A stretch of 64,000 nucleotides of DNA from Cohnella baijiui. GTDB lineage: Bacteria > Bacillota > Bacilli > Paenibacillales > Paenibacillaceae. Of this stretch, positions 18,801 to 26,617 are shown one piece after another. Both the position numbers and the translations under genes were made by a program. Where the stretch lies: NCBI RefSeq assembly GCF_020731285.1, contig NZ_JAJFOW010000038.1, positions 1 to 64,000 on the forward strand. The letters run 5' to 3'. Numbering within the stretch: position 1 is the first letter of the stretch; each line of letters starts with the position of its first letter. The notes under the pieces were generated by a model that ran no database searches, was not told where the DNA came from, and saw only the letters and a list, made by a program, of their open reading frames with translations.

Positions 18801-18954
18801 AAAAGCGGGGACCCGAAAGGCTGCCGGGCGTGGGGTTGAAGCCTTGGCAAGCGGGTAATGAGAAGCAACGCCGCTTTACGCGTGCATGCGAAGGCAGATC
18901 GCGCATCACCGAAAGGAGGAGCGGAAAGGTTGAGGATGCGCTTACAAAAAAGCG

Positions 18955-18983
18955 TTGACAAAACCGGCAGCGCGGGATAATAT
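18955..18983 (+). promoter_or_regulatory. Promoter of the lacI-sugar operon
   Basis: TTGACA at 18955-18960, 17-bp spacer, TAATAT at 18978-18983 (GATAAT two bp earlier is the alternative). The first GGAACGTTCC operator lies about 30 bp downstream of the -10, and the leader to the start codon is about 350 nt. Confidence 0.75.
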
Positions 18984-19013
18984 GGGCACATGAAGTTGGA
19001 CTTTCGCTCAAAA

Positions 19014-19027
19014 TAGGAACGTTCCCA
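19014..19027 (+). promoter_or_regulatory. LacI-family operator 1
   Basis: TAGGAACGTTCCCA, one base off the perfect palindrome of operators 2 and 3. It has the same flanks (CAAAA before, AAA after) and sits just after the predicted transcription start. Confidence 0.85.
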
Positions 19028-19147
19028 AAATTGCGGAGCGAGCCTTGCACCGGTCCTCCGGCAACGTTATTGATCCGAAGGCATCGAGCGAAGCAAGAAT
19101 GATTGTCGATTAAAAATCTAATGCGGATGTTGTCTTTTCCGACAAAA

Positions 19148-19161
19148 TGGGAACGTTCCCA
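19148..19161 (+). promoter_or_regulatory. LacI-family operator 2
   Basis: Perfect 14-bp palindrome TGGGAACGTTCCCA, centred 134 bp from operator 1, inside the leader. Confidence 0.9.
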
Positions 19162-19285
19162 AAATGGTTCTCGAAGCGTTCCTTCGAAGCGAAGCGGTCC
19201 CAGCGCCGTTCATTTCATGCAGACAACCGGAGAACGGAACCGCACATCCGAAAGCCATGCCCAAACTCCGTGTTTCATGCTAAAA

Positions 19286-19299
19286 TGGGAACGTTCCCA
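19286..19299 (+). promoter_or_regulatory. LacI-family operator 3
   Basis: Perfect TGGGAACGTTCCCA, centred 138 bp from operator 2, about 38 bp before the lacI start codon. A -10-like TAAAAT overlaps its left edge, so a second promoter there is possible. Confidence 0.9.
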
Positions 19300-19336
19300 A
19301 AACTGGGAAACAACCTTTCCGAAAGCAGGAATGATT

Positions 19337-20350
19337 ATGGGACCGACCATTCACGATGTCGCACGCCTTGCCAATACGTCCAAAAGCACCGTCTCCCGCT
19401 ACCTGAACGGCCAGCCCGTCAAGAAAGCGACGCAGGAGGCGCTCGACAAAGCGATCCGCGAGCTGAACTTTCACCGCAACGCCAATGCCCGCCGGCTTGT
19501 CATGGACAAGACGAATACGATCGGCGTCGTCGTGGACAACATTTCGAACGTGTTCTACTCCGGCATTATCCGGGGCATCGAGACAACCGCCAACAAGCGC
19601 GGCTACAATTGCATCTTCTACAGCTGGACGTCCAACTACGAGAGCGAACGCGCCTTCTTGCATCTGCTTTACGAGGGGCAGGTGGACGGTCTCATCCTCG
19701 TCAGCTTCCAAAAGCGGGCGGCGGAGGATCTCGAAGCGTACAAAGCGGAGGATTACCCGATCGCGCTCGTCGGCGATCACGGCGAGATGGACGGGCTCTT
19801 GTCGGTGGATGTGGACAATGCTTCGGGCGTCGCCGAGATCGTCTCCTATCTGCACGGACTCGGCCACCGCGGCATCGCCTACATCGCCGGACCGGAGCAT
19901 GCCGGCGCGAACAAGTACCGGCTCAAAGGCTTCCGCCAGACGATGGAGGCGCTGGGGCTGCCGTTCCGTCCCGAATGGATCGTCGAATCCGACTGGAGCA
20001 ATCAAGGCGGCTATCAGGCCATGCGCCGGCTTCTAAAGCTTCAAGGCTTCACCGCGGTCGTCGCTTCGAACGACGAGACGGCGATCGGCGCGCTGCGCGC
20101 CATTCAGGAGCACGGCCTCAGCGTACCGAGCCAGTTGTCCCTCGTCGGCTTCGACGACATCACCATCTCGGAATGGGTATTCCCTTCCTTGACGACCGTG
20201 CGCCAGCCGTTTCTCGAAATCGGCATGCAGGCGGCGGAAGGGCTGTTCCGCCGCATCGAGGGGGAGCCGGCACCCGTGTTCGCCGCCCGGCTGTTAAGCC
20301 CCACGCTCGTCGTTCGCGATTCTTGCGACATTCCACACGCAAAGGGTTGA
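19337..20350 (+). CDS. LacI-family transcriptional repressor of the adjacent sugar operon
   Basis: A 337-aa regulator: LacI helix-turn-helix at the N-terminus (IHDVARLANTSKSTVSRYLNG), hinge LVMDKTNTIGVVV, and a periplasmic-binding-like sensor domain to the C-terminus (SNDETAIGALRAI, VGFDD). The start at 19337 is chosen because AGGA precedes it at a proper distance and the fold begins there; the open frame runs 234 nt upstream but through operators 2 and 3. Three near-identical operators precede the gene, so it most likely represses itself and the whole downstream operon. The permease gene begins 5 bp after the stop. The inducer sugar is unknown. Confidence 0.93.
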   Translation: MGPTIHDVARLANTSKSTVSRYLNGQPVKKATQEALDKAIRELNFHRNANARRLVMDKTNTIGVVVDNISNVFYSGIIRGIETTANKRGYNCIFYSWTSNYESERAFLHLLYEGQVDGLILVSFQKRAAEDLEAYKAEDYPIALVGDHGEMDGLLSVDVDNASGVAEIVSYLHGLGHRGIAYIAGPEHAGANKYRLKGFRQTMEALGLPFRPEWIVESDWSNQGGYQAMRRLLKLQGFTAVVASNDETAIGALRAIQEHGLSVPSQLSLVGFDDITISEWVFPSLTTVRQPFLEIGMQAAEGLFRRIEGEPAPVFAARLLSPTLVVRDSCDIPHAKG

Positions 20351-20355
20351 GGCCT

Positions 20356-21228
20356 GTGCATTCAAAGATCGACAAATCGTTTTACGGCTATTTCTTCATC
20401 GCGCCGTTCTTCATCGGTTTCGCGGTCGTCGGCCTCGCGCCGATTCTTTACACCTTTTACCTCAGCTTGACCAAATGGGACGGGTTCAGCGACCCGGTCT
20501 ACGTCGGGGCCGCCAACTACACGCGGCTGCTGCACGACAGCTTCTTCTATCAGACGATCGGAAGCACGCTCGTCATCTGGGTGATGTCAATCGTTCCCCA
20601 GCTTATCCTGGCGCTCGCCCTCGCGCTCATTCTCAACGAACGGTTCGTCAAGGGCAAGCATTTCTTCCGAGCGATCTTTTACTTCCCGCACATCGTCACG
20701 CCGGTTACGCTCGGCGTCCTGTTCAGTCTCATGTTCGACTGGCAGACCGGCAGCATCAACAAGATGCTGGAGAGCATCGGGCTCATCCACGATCCGATCA
20801 ACTGGTTCAACAACCCGTGGTGGTCTCGAATCATCGTCGCCTCCGTCATCTGCTGGCAATATTTCGGCTTCAACATGATCGTCTTCATCGCCGGCCTGCA
20901 GTCCATCTCGAGCGAGGTGTACGAAGCGGCGGCCGTGGACGGGGCGACCAAGGGGACGATCATCCGCAAGATCACCTTGCCGCTTCTCCGTCCGGTGTTT
21001 CTGTTCACGTTCATCACGTCCGTCATCGGCGGTCTGCAGCTGTTCGACGCGCCGCTCATGCTGGGCGACGGGCCGGGCAATTCGACCAGGACGATGATCA
21101 TGTACCTGTACGAGACGGCATTCAAAAATTTCGACTACAGCTACGGCTCGGCGATCGCTTACGGCATCTTTATCGTCGTCATGTTCTTTACGGCGATCAC
21201 CGCCCGCGCGTCCAGGCTGAAGGATTAG
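20356..21228 (+). CDS. Sugar ABC transporter permease (MalF/UgpA-type)
   Basis: CUT1 permease of 290 aa, translated from a GTG at 20356 with AAAGGG upstream. It has six predicted helices, beginning with YGYFFIAPFFIGFAVVG, and the EAA loop VYEAAAVDGATKGTIIRKIT followed by LPLLRP. It sits between lacI and the second permease in one operon. The binding protein is two genes downstream and no ATPase is encoded nearby. The substrate cannot be read directly; the operon's GH38, GH36 and sugar kinase genes suggest a mannoside- or galactoside-like oligosaccharide. Confidence 0.9.
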   Translation: MHSKIDKSFYGYFFIAPFFIGFAVVGLAPILYTFYLSLTKWDGFSDPVYVGAANYTRLLHDSFFYQTIGSTLVIWVMSIVPQLILALALALILNERFVKGKHFFRAIFYFPHIVTPVTLGVLFSLMFDWQTGSINKMLESIGLIHDPINWFNNPWWSRIIVASVICWQYFGFNMIVFIAGLQSISSEVYEAAAVDGATKGTIIRKITLPLLRPVFLFTFITSVIGGLQLFDAPLMLGDGPGNSTRTMIMYLYETAFKNFDYSYGSAIAYGIFIVVMFFTAITARASRLKD

Positions 21229-21240
21229 GAGGTACCCGCC

Positions 21241-22068
21241 ATGCGATCCGGTTTGACCGTCTCCCGAACGTTCGTGTATCTCTTCCTTGCCGCCGTGACG
21301 TTCGTTTGCCTTGTGCCGTTCTACAGCATGATGATCACGTCCACCCACGCCAACGCCGACATCGCGAGCAAGCTGCTGCTCTGGCCCGGCGCCGAGTTGG
21401 CGAACAACTACGAGCGGCTGACCGAGGCGGTGAACATCTGGCGAGGCTTCGCCAACACCGTGTTCATTTCCGTCACGGCGACCGCGCTGAACGTGTACTT
21501 CGCGGCATTGGCCGGCTACGGCTTCTCCAAGTACCGGTTCCGCTACCGCGGCGGGCTGTTCCTGTTCGTGCTCGGCACGATGATGATTCCCGGGCAGCTC
21601 GGCATCATCGGCTTCTACAAAGTCATGAACATGATGAACCTGCTGGACACGTACTGGCCGCTGCTTCTGATGTCCCTGTACAACGCGTTCGGGATTTTCC
21701 TGATGCGGCAGTTCGCCGACGCGTCCATCCCGGACGAGATCATCGAGTCCGGACGGATCGACGGGTGCGGAGAGCTGCAGATTTTCCACCGGCTCGTTCT
21801 CCCGCTCATGGGACCGGCCATCGCCACGCTAGCCATCTTCTCGTTCATCGGCAAATGGAACGACTTCCTGACCCCGATGATCATCCTGTTCGACAACGAC
21901 AAGCAAACGCTGCCCGTCATGATCGCGAGCGTCAAGTCGCAGTTCTCGTCGGATTTCGGCGCCCAATACGTCGGCATCGTCATCTCCGTCGTGCCGCTGC
22001 TCGTCTTTTTCTCGGTCATGTCCCGCAAGATCATCAGCGGCGTGGCCGCCGGCGCGGTCAAAGGTTAA
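21241..22068 (+). CDS. Sugar ABC transporter permease (MalG/UgpE-type)
   Basis: Second permease, 275 aa, 12 bp after the first with AGGAGG in the gap. Six helices are visible. The EAA loop reads EIIESGRIDGCGELQIFHRL followed by VLPLMGP, with the second Ala of the usual EAA replaced by Ser-Gly, a variation seen in MalG-type subunits. A 136-bp gap to the binding-protein gene contains no terminator, so the genes appear co-transcribed. Confidence 0.92.
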   Translation: MRSGLTVSRTFVYLFLAAVTFVCLVPFYSMMITSTHANADIASKLLLWPGAELANNYERLTEAVNIWRGFANTVFISVTATALNVYFAALAGYGFSKYRFRYRGGLFLFVLGTMMIPGQLGIIGFYKVMNMMNLLDTYWPLLLMSLYNAFGIFLMRQFADASIPDEIIESGRIDGCGELQIFHRLVLPLMGPAIATLAIFSFIGKWNDFLTPMIILFDNDKQTLPVMIASVKSQFSSDFGAQYVGIVISVVPLLVFFSVMSRKIISGVAAGAVKG

Positions 22069-22204
22069 GCGAACCGAAGACGGGGACAACTGAGAAAGAG
22101 GTGATGCGGGCAGGCGCAAGTCATTTGTGGAAACGCAAACGCTAACAAGGGTCGAAATGACAGAGAAATGCGGCTAGTTCAATCTATCCAAAGGGGCGAT
22201 TGGT

Positions 22205-23554
22205 TTGAACTTCAGAAAAGGGTTACCGTTCGTGCTGGCTGTCGTGCTCATGATCACTTTGCTGTCCGCATGCGGCGGCAAGGGCGGAAACGGCGCTTCG
22301 CCGCCCGCTTCCGCTTCCTCCGGCGACACGGCTTCGCCGTCCGCCTCGCCTTCGGATTCCGTGTCGCCTTCGACGTCGGCGCCGGAGCTCAAGGGTAAGC
22401 TCGTCATCTGGACGTTCTTCGACCAGGTGAAGGATATGGCGGCGAAATTCGAGGAGAAAAACCCGGGCGTCCAGGTCGAAGTGAAAATGTTCCCGGGCGA
22501 CCAGTACCAAACGAAGCTGCTTACGGCGCTGCAGACGGGCAAGGATCTGCCGGACATCTTCGATCTCGAACGCGGCTACATCGGCAAGTTCATCGACTCC
22601 AAGTTCCTGACCGACCTGTCGGCCATGGGCGGGGAAGAGTTGGTGAAGGACTACATCCCTTACGTGCAAGGCCTCGGCCGCTCCTCGGACGGCAAGCTGA
22701 AGGCGATCTCCGACCATTCCTCGCCGGGCGGCTTCTGGTATTTGCGCGAGACGGCGAAGCAATACCTCGGCACGGACGACCCCGCCCAAATCGGCGAGAT
22801 GGTCGGCAGCTGGGATAAACTGATCGCCCTCGGCGAAAAGGTGTACGCGGACAGCAAAGGAAAAGTCCATCTCATCGAGAACGCGGGCGATCTGTTCGAC
22901 ATCATGGCTTACAACACGGAGCCCTGGGTGAAGGACGGCAAGCTGAACATCGATCCGAAGTGGCAGGAGACGTACGACTTGCAGCAGAAGATCCGCGCGG
23001 GCAACGTCGACGCGAAGCTGCCGTTCATGTCGGCGGGCTGGGGCACCGCGCTCAACAGCGGCACGGTCGTCCTGACGTCGATGCCGGCTTGGGCGGGCTT
23101 CATGGTCGACAACAAGGACGACAAGGCGGTCGGCAAATTCGGCGTGGCGCCGGCTCCGCTCGGCTTCTACACCGGCGGCACGTACCGCGGCATTTACGAC
23201 AAGTCGCCGAACAAGGAGCTGGCCTACGAGTTCCTCAAGTATATCGCAAGCCCCGAATGGCAGGACTACAACCTCGGCAAGACGGGCAACATGCCGGGCA
23301 ACAAGGCGGTCTACGAGAAAAACCTCGATACGTTCAAGTCGGCCTTCTTCGGCGACCAGAACATTCTGAAGCCGTACTACGACACGATCAAGGAGATGCC
23401 GGCGCTGTCCGCGGACAAATACGGCGAGGACATCCTCTCCCTGTGGCGGAAAGTCGCCAGCCAAGGCATCACCAACAACACCCCTTACGACAAAGTCGTC
23501 GGCGACTTCAAGAAGGAAGTAAAGAACGCGTTCCCGGAACTGAAGACGGACTAA
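22205..23554 (+). CDS. Extracellular sugar-binding lipoprotein (CUT1, ~450 aa)
   Basis: Binding protein of the LacI-controlled importer, 449 aa. It starts with a TTG codon preceded by AAAGGGG. Signal peptide with lipobox LSAC (lipidated C23), then a Ser/Pro/Ala linker like those of the other two lipoproteins here, then the SBP fold beginning LKGKLVIWTFFDQVKDMAAKF. A strong GC hairpin just after the stop, without a T-run, could limit read-through so that this gene is expressed more than the enzymes behind it. Ligand unknown. Confidence 0.9.
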   Translation: MNFRKGLPFVLAVVLMITLLSACGGKGGNGASPPASASSGDTASPSASPSDSVSPSTSAPELKGKLVIWTFFDQVKDMAAKFEEKNPGVQVEVKMFPGDQYQTKLLTALQTGKDLPDIFDLERGYIGKFIDSKFLTDLSAMGGEELVKDYIPYVQGLGRSSDGKLKAISDHSSPGGFWYLRETAKQYLGTDDPAQIGEMVGSWDKLIALGEKVYADSKGKVHLIENAGDLFDIMAYNTEPWVKDGKLNIDPKWQETYDLQQKIRAGNVDAKLPFMSAGWGTALNSGTVVLTSMPAWAGFMVDNKDDKAVGKFGVAPAPLGFYTGGTYRGIYDKSPNKELAYEFLKYIASPEWQDYNLGKTGNMPGNKAVYEKNLDTFKSAFFGDQNILKPYYDTIKEMPALSADKYGEDILSLWRKVASQGITNNTPYDKVVGDFKKEVKNAFPELKTD

Positions 23555-23570
23555 GATCAGACGGGCGATC

Positions 23571-23607
23571 GGCCGGCAAGGGGAATCCGGCGGATTCCCC
23601 TCCGGCC
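23571..23607 (+). other. Strong intercistronic hairpin after the SBP gene
   Basis: GGCCGG...CCGGCC encloses a perfect GGGGAATCC/GGATTCCCC stem. There is no T-run, so it is more likely an mRNA-stabilising or partial-attenuation element than a full terminator. Such hairpins are common after binding-protein genes. Confidence 0.7.
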
Positions 23608-23681
23608 GGGCGCCGAACGTCCAGACGGCAACGCCGCCGAAGACGGGCTTCCGTCCCGGCTTGGAAGGAGAGAGAGTTACC

Positions 23682-24944
23682 GTGCAAAGCATACACGACC
23701 ATATTCGCCAGCTCCGGATCATCGACGGACACGAGCATTTGGCGACCCCGGACATCCGGCGCCGGGAGAATCACGACTTTTTCTCCCTGCTGCACTACCT
23801 GGACTCCGATTTGATTACCGCCGGCATGGCGCGGGGCGCGCTGGATCGCAAGCTTCCGATCTCGGACGAAGAGCGGGCGGCGACGTTCCTGACCTACTGG
23901 GAGCGGACCTCCAACACGACGTACGCGCGGATGTTCCGCCAGTCGATGGAGGAGCTGTACGGAATGACCGAATGGACCGTCCAGGGCATCCTGGAGGCCA
24001 ACGAGAAGGTGCTGGCCGCCACCCGCGACCCGCAATGGTACGATCACGTGCTGGGCGAGCGGTCGGGGATCGATCTGGCGTTCACGCTGATTCAGACGAC
24101 CAAGCTCGATTACGGCCGGTTCCGGCCGATCCTGTTTCTCGATTATACCTTTAAACTGCGAACGCTGAAGGACATCCTGGCCGTCGAGCGGGACGCGGGC
24201 GCGACCGCGCGCGATTTCCGCGAATACCTCGACTTGGTGGACGCCTTATTGCATAGATTCAAGTCGGAGGGCATGGTCGCGACCAAGCTGGGGCATGCGT
24301 ACTGGCGCACGTTGGCCAGCGGCAAGCCGACGTTCGACGAAGCCGAGCGCGTCTTCAACCGGCTGCTCGCCAGCCGCCTCGAAGAGGGGCTCTCCCAGGC
24401 GGAAACCGTTCCGCTGCAGGACTATCTCATCCATCATATCATCCGGCGCTCGGTGGTCTACGACCTGCCGATCCAGATTCATACGGGCCATCACGAGACG
24501 AGCGTCTCGGGCAACGGCAACGTCATCACGCATTCGAACGTGGAAGGGCTCATTCCGCTGTTTCACGCGTATCCGGAAGCGAAGTTCGTCCTGCTGCACG
24601 GCGGATTTCCATATCATCAGGCGTACCTCAGCATCGCCAAAAACTTTCCGAACGTCTATGCGGACTTCACCTGGCTTTATATCATCTCGCCTACGGCGGC
24701 CAAGACGATCCTGCACCAGTCGATCGAAATGGTGCCTGCGAACAAAATCCAAGGATTCGGCGGCGACTACAACCATATCGAGGGCACCTATGCGCATCTG
24801 CAGCTCGCGCGCCGAATCGTGGGCGAAACGCTCAGCGAGAAGGTCGAACAGGGCGCGCTGCGGGAGGAGGAAGCGATCGCGTTCGCGGAGCGGATCTTCC
24901 GCGGCAATCTGATCGAGATCTATCGGCTGGAGGGATGGCAGTGA
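23682..24944 (+). CDS. Amidohydrolase-superfamily protein of unknown substrate
   Basis: A metal-dependent amidohydrolase (TIM-barrel) protein of 420 aa from the GTG at 23682; GGAAGGAGAG lies upstream, and a TTG at 23661 overlapping that site is less likely. Metal-site motifs are visible: DGHEHL near the N-terminus, IHTGHHETS, LLHGGFPYH and GGDYNHIEG near the C-terminus. The layout resembles COG2159 proteins and, distantly, uronate isomerase. Its place between an oligosaccharide importer and sugar kinases suggests it acts on a sugar or sugar derivative rather than an amide. I cannot name the reaction. Confidence 0.75.
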   Translation: MQSIHDHIRQLRIIDGHEHLATPDIRRRENHDFFSLLHYLDSDLITAGMARGALDRKLPISDEERAATFLTYWERTSNTTYARMFRQSMEELYGMTEWTVQGILEANEKVLAATRDPQWYDHVLGERSGIDLAFTLIQTTKLDYGRFRPILFLDYTFKLRTLKDILAVERDAGATARDFREYLDLVDALLHRFKSEGMVATKLGHAYWRTLASGKPTFDEAERVFNRLLASRLEEGLSQAETVPLQDYLIHHIIRRSVVYDLPIQIHTGHHETSVSGNGNVITHSNVEGLIPLFHAYPEAKFVLLHGGFPYHQAYLSIAKNFPNVYADFTWLYIISPTAAKTILHQSIEMVPANKIQGFGGDYNHIEGTYAHLQLARRIVGETLSEKVEQGALREEEAIAFAERIFRGNLIEIYRLEGWQ

Positions 24945-26422
24945 CCGAGACTGCGCCGGTCTATACGATCGGAATCGATATCGGCACGACTTCGCTGGGG
25001 CTCGTTGCAGCTGACGCGAACGACGGCCGGACCGTATACGCGGCGGACGCGCCGAATGGCGCGGACGTCCCCGCCAGGCGCGCAGACGAGCGTTTGCAGC
25101 ATCCGGACCGCATCGTTCGGGCGGTGCGGGATTTGCTGAACGCATGTCCCGGCGACGTGCTGGCGCGCGTCGCGGCGATCGGGGTTTCGTCGCAGATGCA
25201 CGGCATGCTCTACGTTGACGCCGGCGGCCGCGCGGTCAGCCCGCTATATACGTGGCAGGACGCCCGCGGCGAGCGGAAGCTGTCGGACGGGCGGACGCAC
25301 GTCGGCCGTCTTCGGGAGGAGACGGGCTACCCGCTGTCCGCGGGGTACGGCCTCGTGACGCACGCCGTGCTGGCGCACTCCGGTGAGGTTCCGCCGGAGG
25401 CCGCCCACTTGTGCACGATCGGCGACTACGTCGCGATGCGGCTGTGCGGCCTCGCGGCGCCGCGGACGGACGCCTCGCACGCCGCGGCGCTAGGCCTGTT
25501 CGACCTGAAGGTGCGTGCGTTCGACGAGGCAGCCGTCGTGCGCGCGGGAATCGATCCGCGCCTGCTGCCGGACGTGGCCGGTCCCGGCGAAGCTGCGCTC
25601 GGCCGGACGGAGGAGGGCCGGATCGTCGCCTGCGCCGTCGGCGACAACCAGGCGAGCTTTCTCGGCGCGGTGCCGGCCCTGACGGGCAGCTTGCTGCTCA
25701 ACGTCGGCACGGGCGCGCAGACGTCGGCTTTCACGGGGGATCACGTCGATGTGGTGGGGGCCAGCGGGCTGGAGCTGCGGCCGTTCCCCGGCGGCGGCTA
25801 CCTGCTCGTCGGCGCGACGCTCGGGGGCGGCAAGGTTTACGAGCTGCTCGCCAGGTTCGTCGCGGAGACGTGCCTCGCGTTTGCGGGGACCGTGCCCGAT
25901 CGGAAGAGCATTTACGAGACGCTGAACCGACTCGCGCTGCGGGCGCTGGACGAAGGGCTATCGCTCCCGCGCGTGAACCCGTCCTTCTACGGGACGCGGG
26001 CGGAGCCGGACCGCCGCGGCGCGATCGTGGGCCTCGGCGAGGCCAACTGGTCGCCGCAGCGGCTCGCCGCGGGCTTCCTCGCGGGGCTCGCGGACGAGCT
26101 CGCGGCATTCCGGGACGCGATGCCTGCGCCGCTGCGCGCCGCCGCGCAAGTCGCCATCGGCTCCGGCAACGGCATCCGCCGCAATCCGGCGCTGCGCCGA
26201 CTCCTGCGGGACCGGCTGGGCATGCCGGTGCGGCTGCCGGCCGCCGGGGAAGAGGCCGCGTTCGGCGCGGCGGTTCACGCGGCAGTGGCGGCAGGTCTTT
26301 ATCCGGACCACGAGGCGGCGCTCGCGCGCATGGGTCAGCCACTTCTGACAGCAGCGGAGAACGAGGAAGCGGACGCGGGAGACCGCGCAGATCGCGCTGC
26401 GGACGCGGACCGAGGAAAGTAA
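24941..26422 (+). CDS. FGGY-family carbohydrate kinase (sedoheptulokinase-like)
   Basis: ATP-dependent sugar kinase of about 493 aa. N-terminal phosphate-binding motif GIDIGTTSLGLV, QMHGMLY and YTWQDAR in the sugar domain, catalytic aspartate in VGDNQASFLGA, second ATP motif LNVGTGAQTS, and GSGNGIRRNP near the C-terminus. GGAGGG (24929-24934) suits the GTG at 24941, which overlaps the previous stop as GTGA; an ATG at 24935 abuts the ribosome site directly. The QMHG/W-QD-R pattern reminds me of sedoheptulokinases, and a GmhA-like isomerase lies in the same operon. Xylulose, gluconate or another ketose or polyol remain possible. Confidence 0.82.
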   Translation: MTETAPVYTIGIDIGTTSLGLVAADANDGRTVYAADAPNGADVPARRADERLQHPDRIVRAVRDLLNACPGDVLARVAAIGVSSQMHGMLYVDAGGRAVSPLYTWQDARGERKLSDGRTHVGRLREETGYPLSAGYGLVTHAVLAHSGEVPPEAAHLCTIGDYVAMRLCGLAAPRTDASHAAALGLFDLKVRAFDEAAVVRAGIDPRLLPDVAGPGEAALGRTEEGRIVACAVGDNQASFLGAVPALTGSLLLNVGTGAQTSAFTGDHVDVVGASGLELRPFPGGGYLLVGATLGGGKVYELLARFVAETCLAFAGTVPDRKSIYETLNRLALRALDEGLSLPRVNPSFYGTRAEPDRRGAIVGLGEANWSPQRLAAGFLAGLADELAAFRDAMPAPLRAAAQVAIGSGNGIRRNPALRRLLRDRLGMPVRLPAAGEEAAFGAAVHAAVAAGLYPDHEAALARMGQPLLTAAENEEADAGDRADRAADADRGK

Positions 26423-26529
26423 CGGCACGACGCGGGGCGGGCTGCGGACGCGAACGGGGGAAAGTGACGTCTCGACTCGGGCAGGCTACGGACGCGAACG
26501 GAGGAAGTAATGGCACGACGAGGAACGAG
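26396..26529. repeat. Three short tandem repeats (44-45 bp) between kinase and GH38 genes
   Basis: Units start at 26396, 26441 and 26485 with GCTRCGGACGCG and carry GGAAAGTAACGG, GGAAAGTGACGT and GGAAGTAATGG at equal offsets. The first unit covers the last codons of the kinase gene. The GGAAAGTAACG core resembles the AAAGTAMC box of the array at 1-312. Confidence 0.8.
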
Positions 26530-26617
26530 CGCCGGGGAGAAGCATCAGGCTTGCGGAGCGGACGGGTCCGTCGATGCGGAATATCCCGCGGAAGCACGCG
26601 GAAGGAGAGAGGAAACG

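Noticed and set aside
19103-19336. N-terminal extension of the LacI frame
   Set aside because: It would translate operators 2 and 3; the ribosome site and the start of the fold are at 19337.
23571-23607. Full terminator after the SBP gene
   Set aside because: No T-run follows and the next genes have no promoter I can see, so a stabilising or partially attenuating hairpin is more likely.
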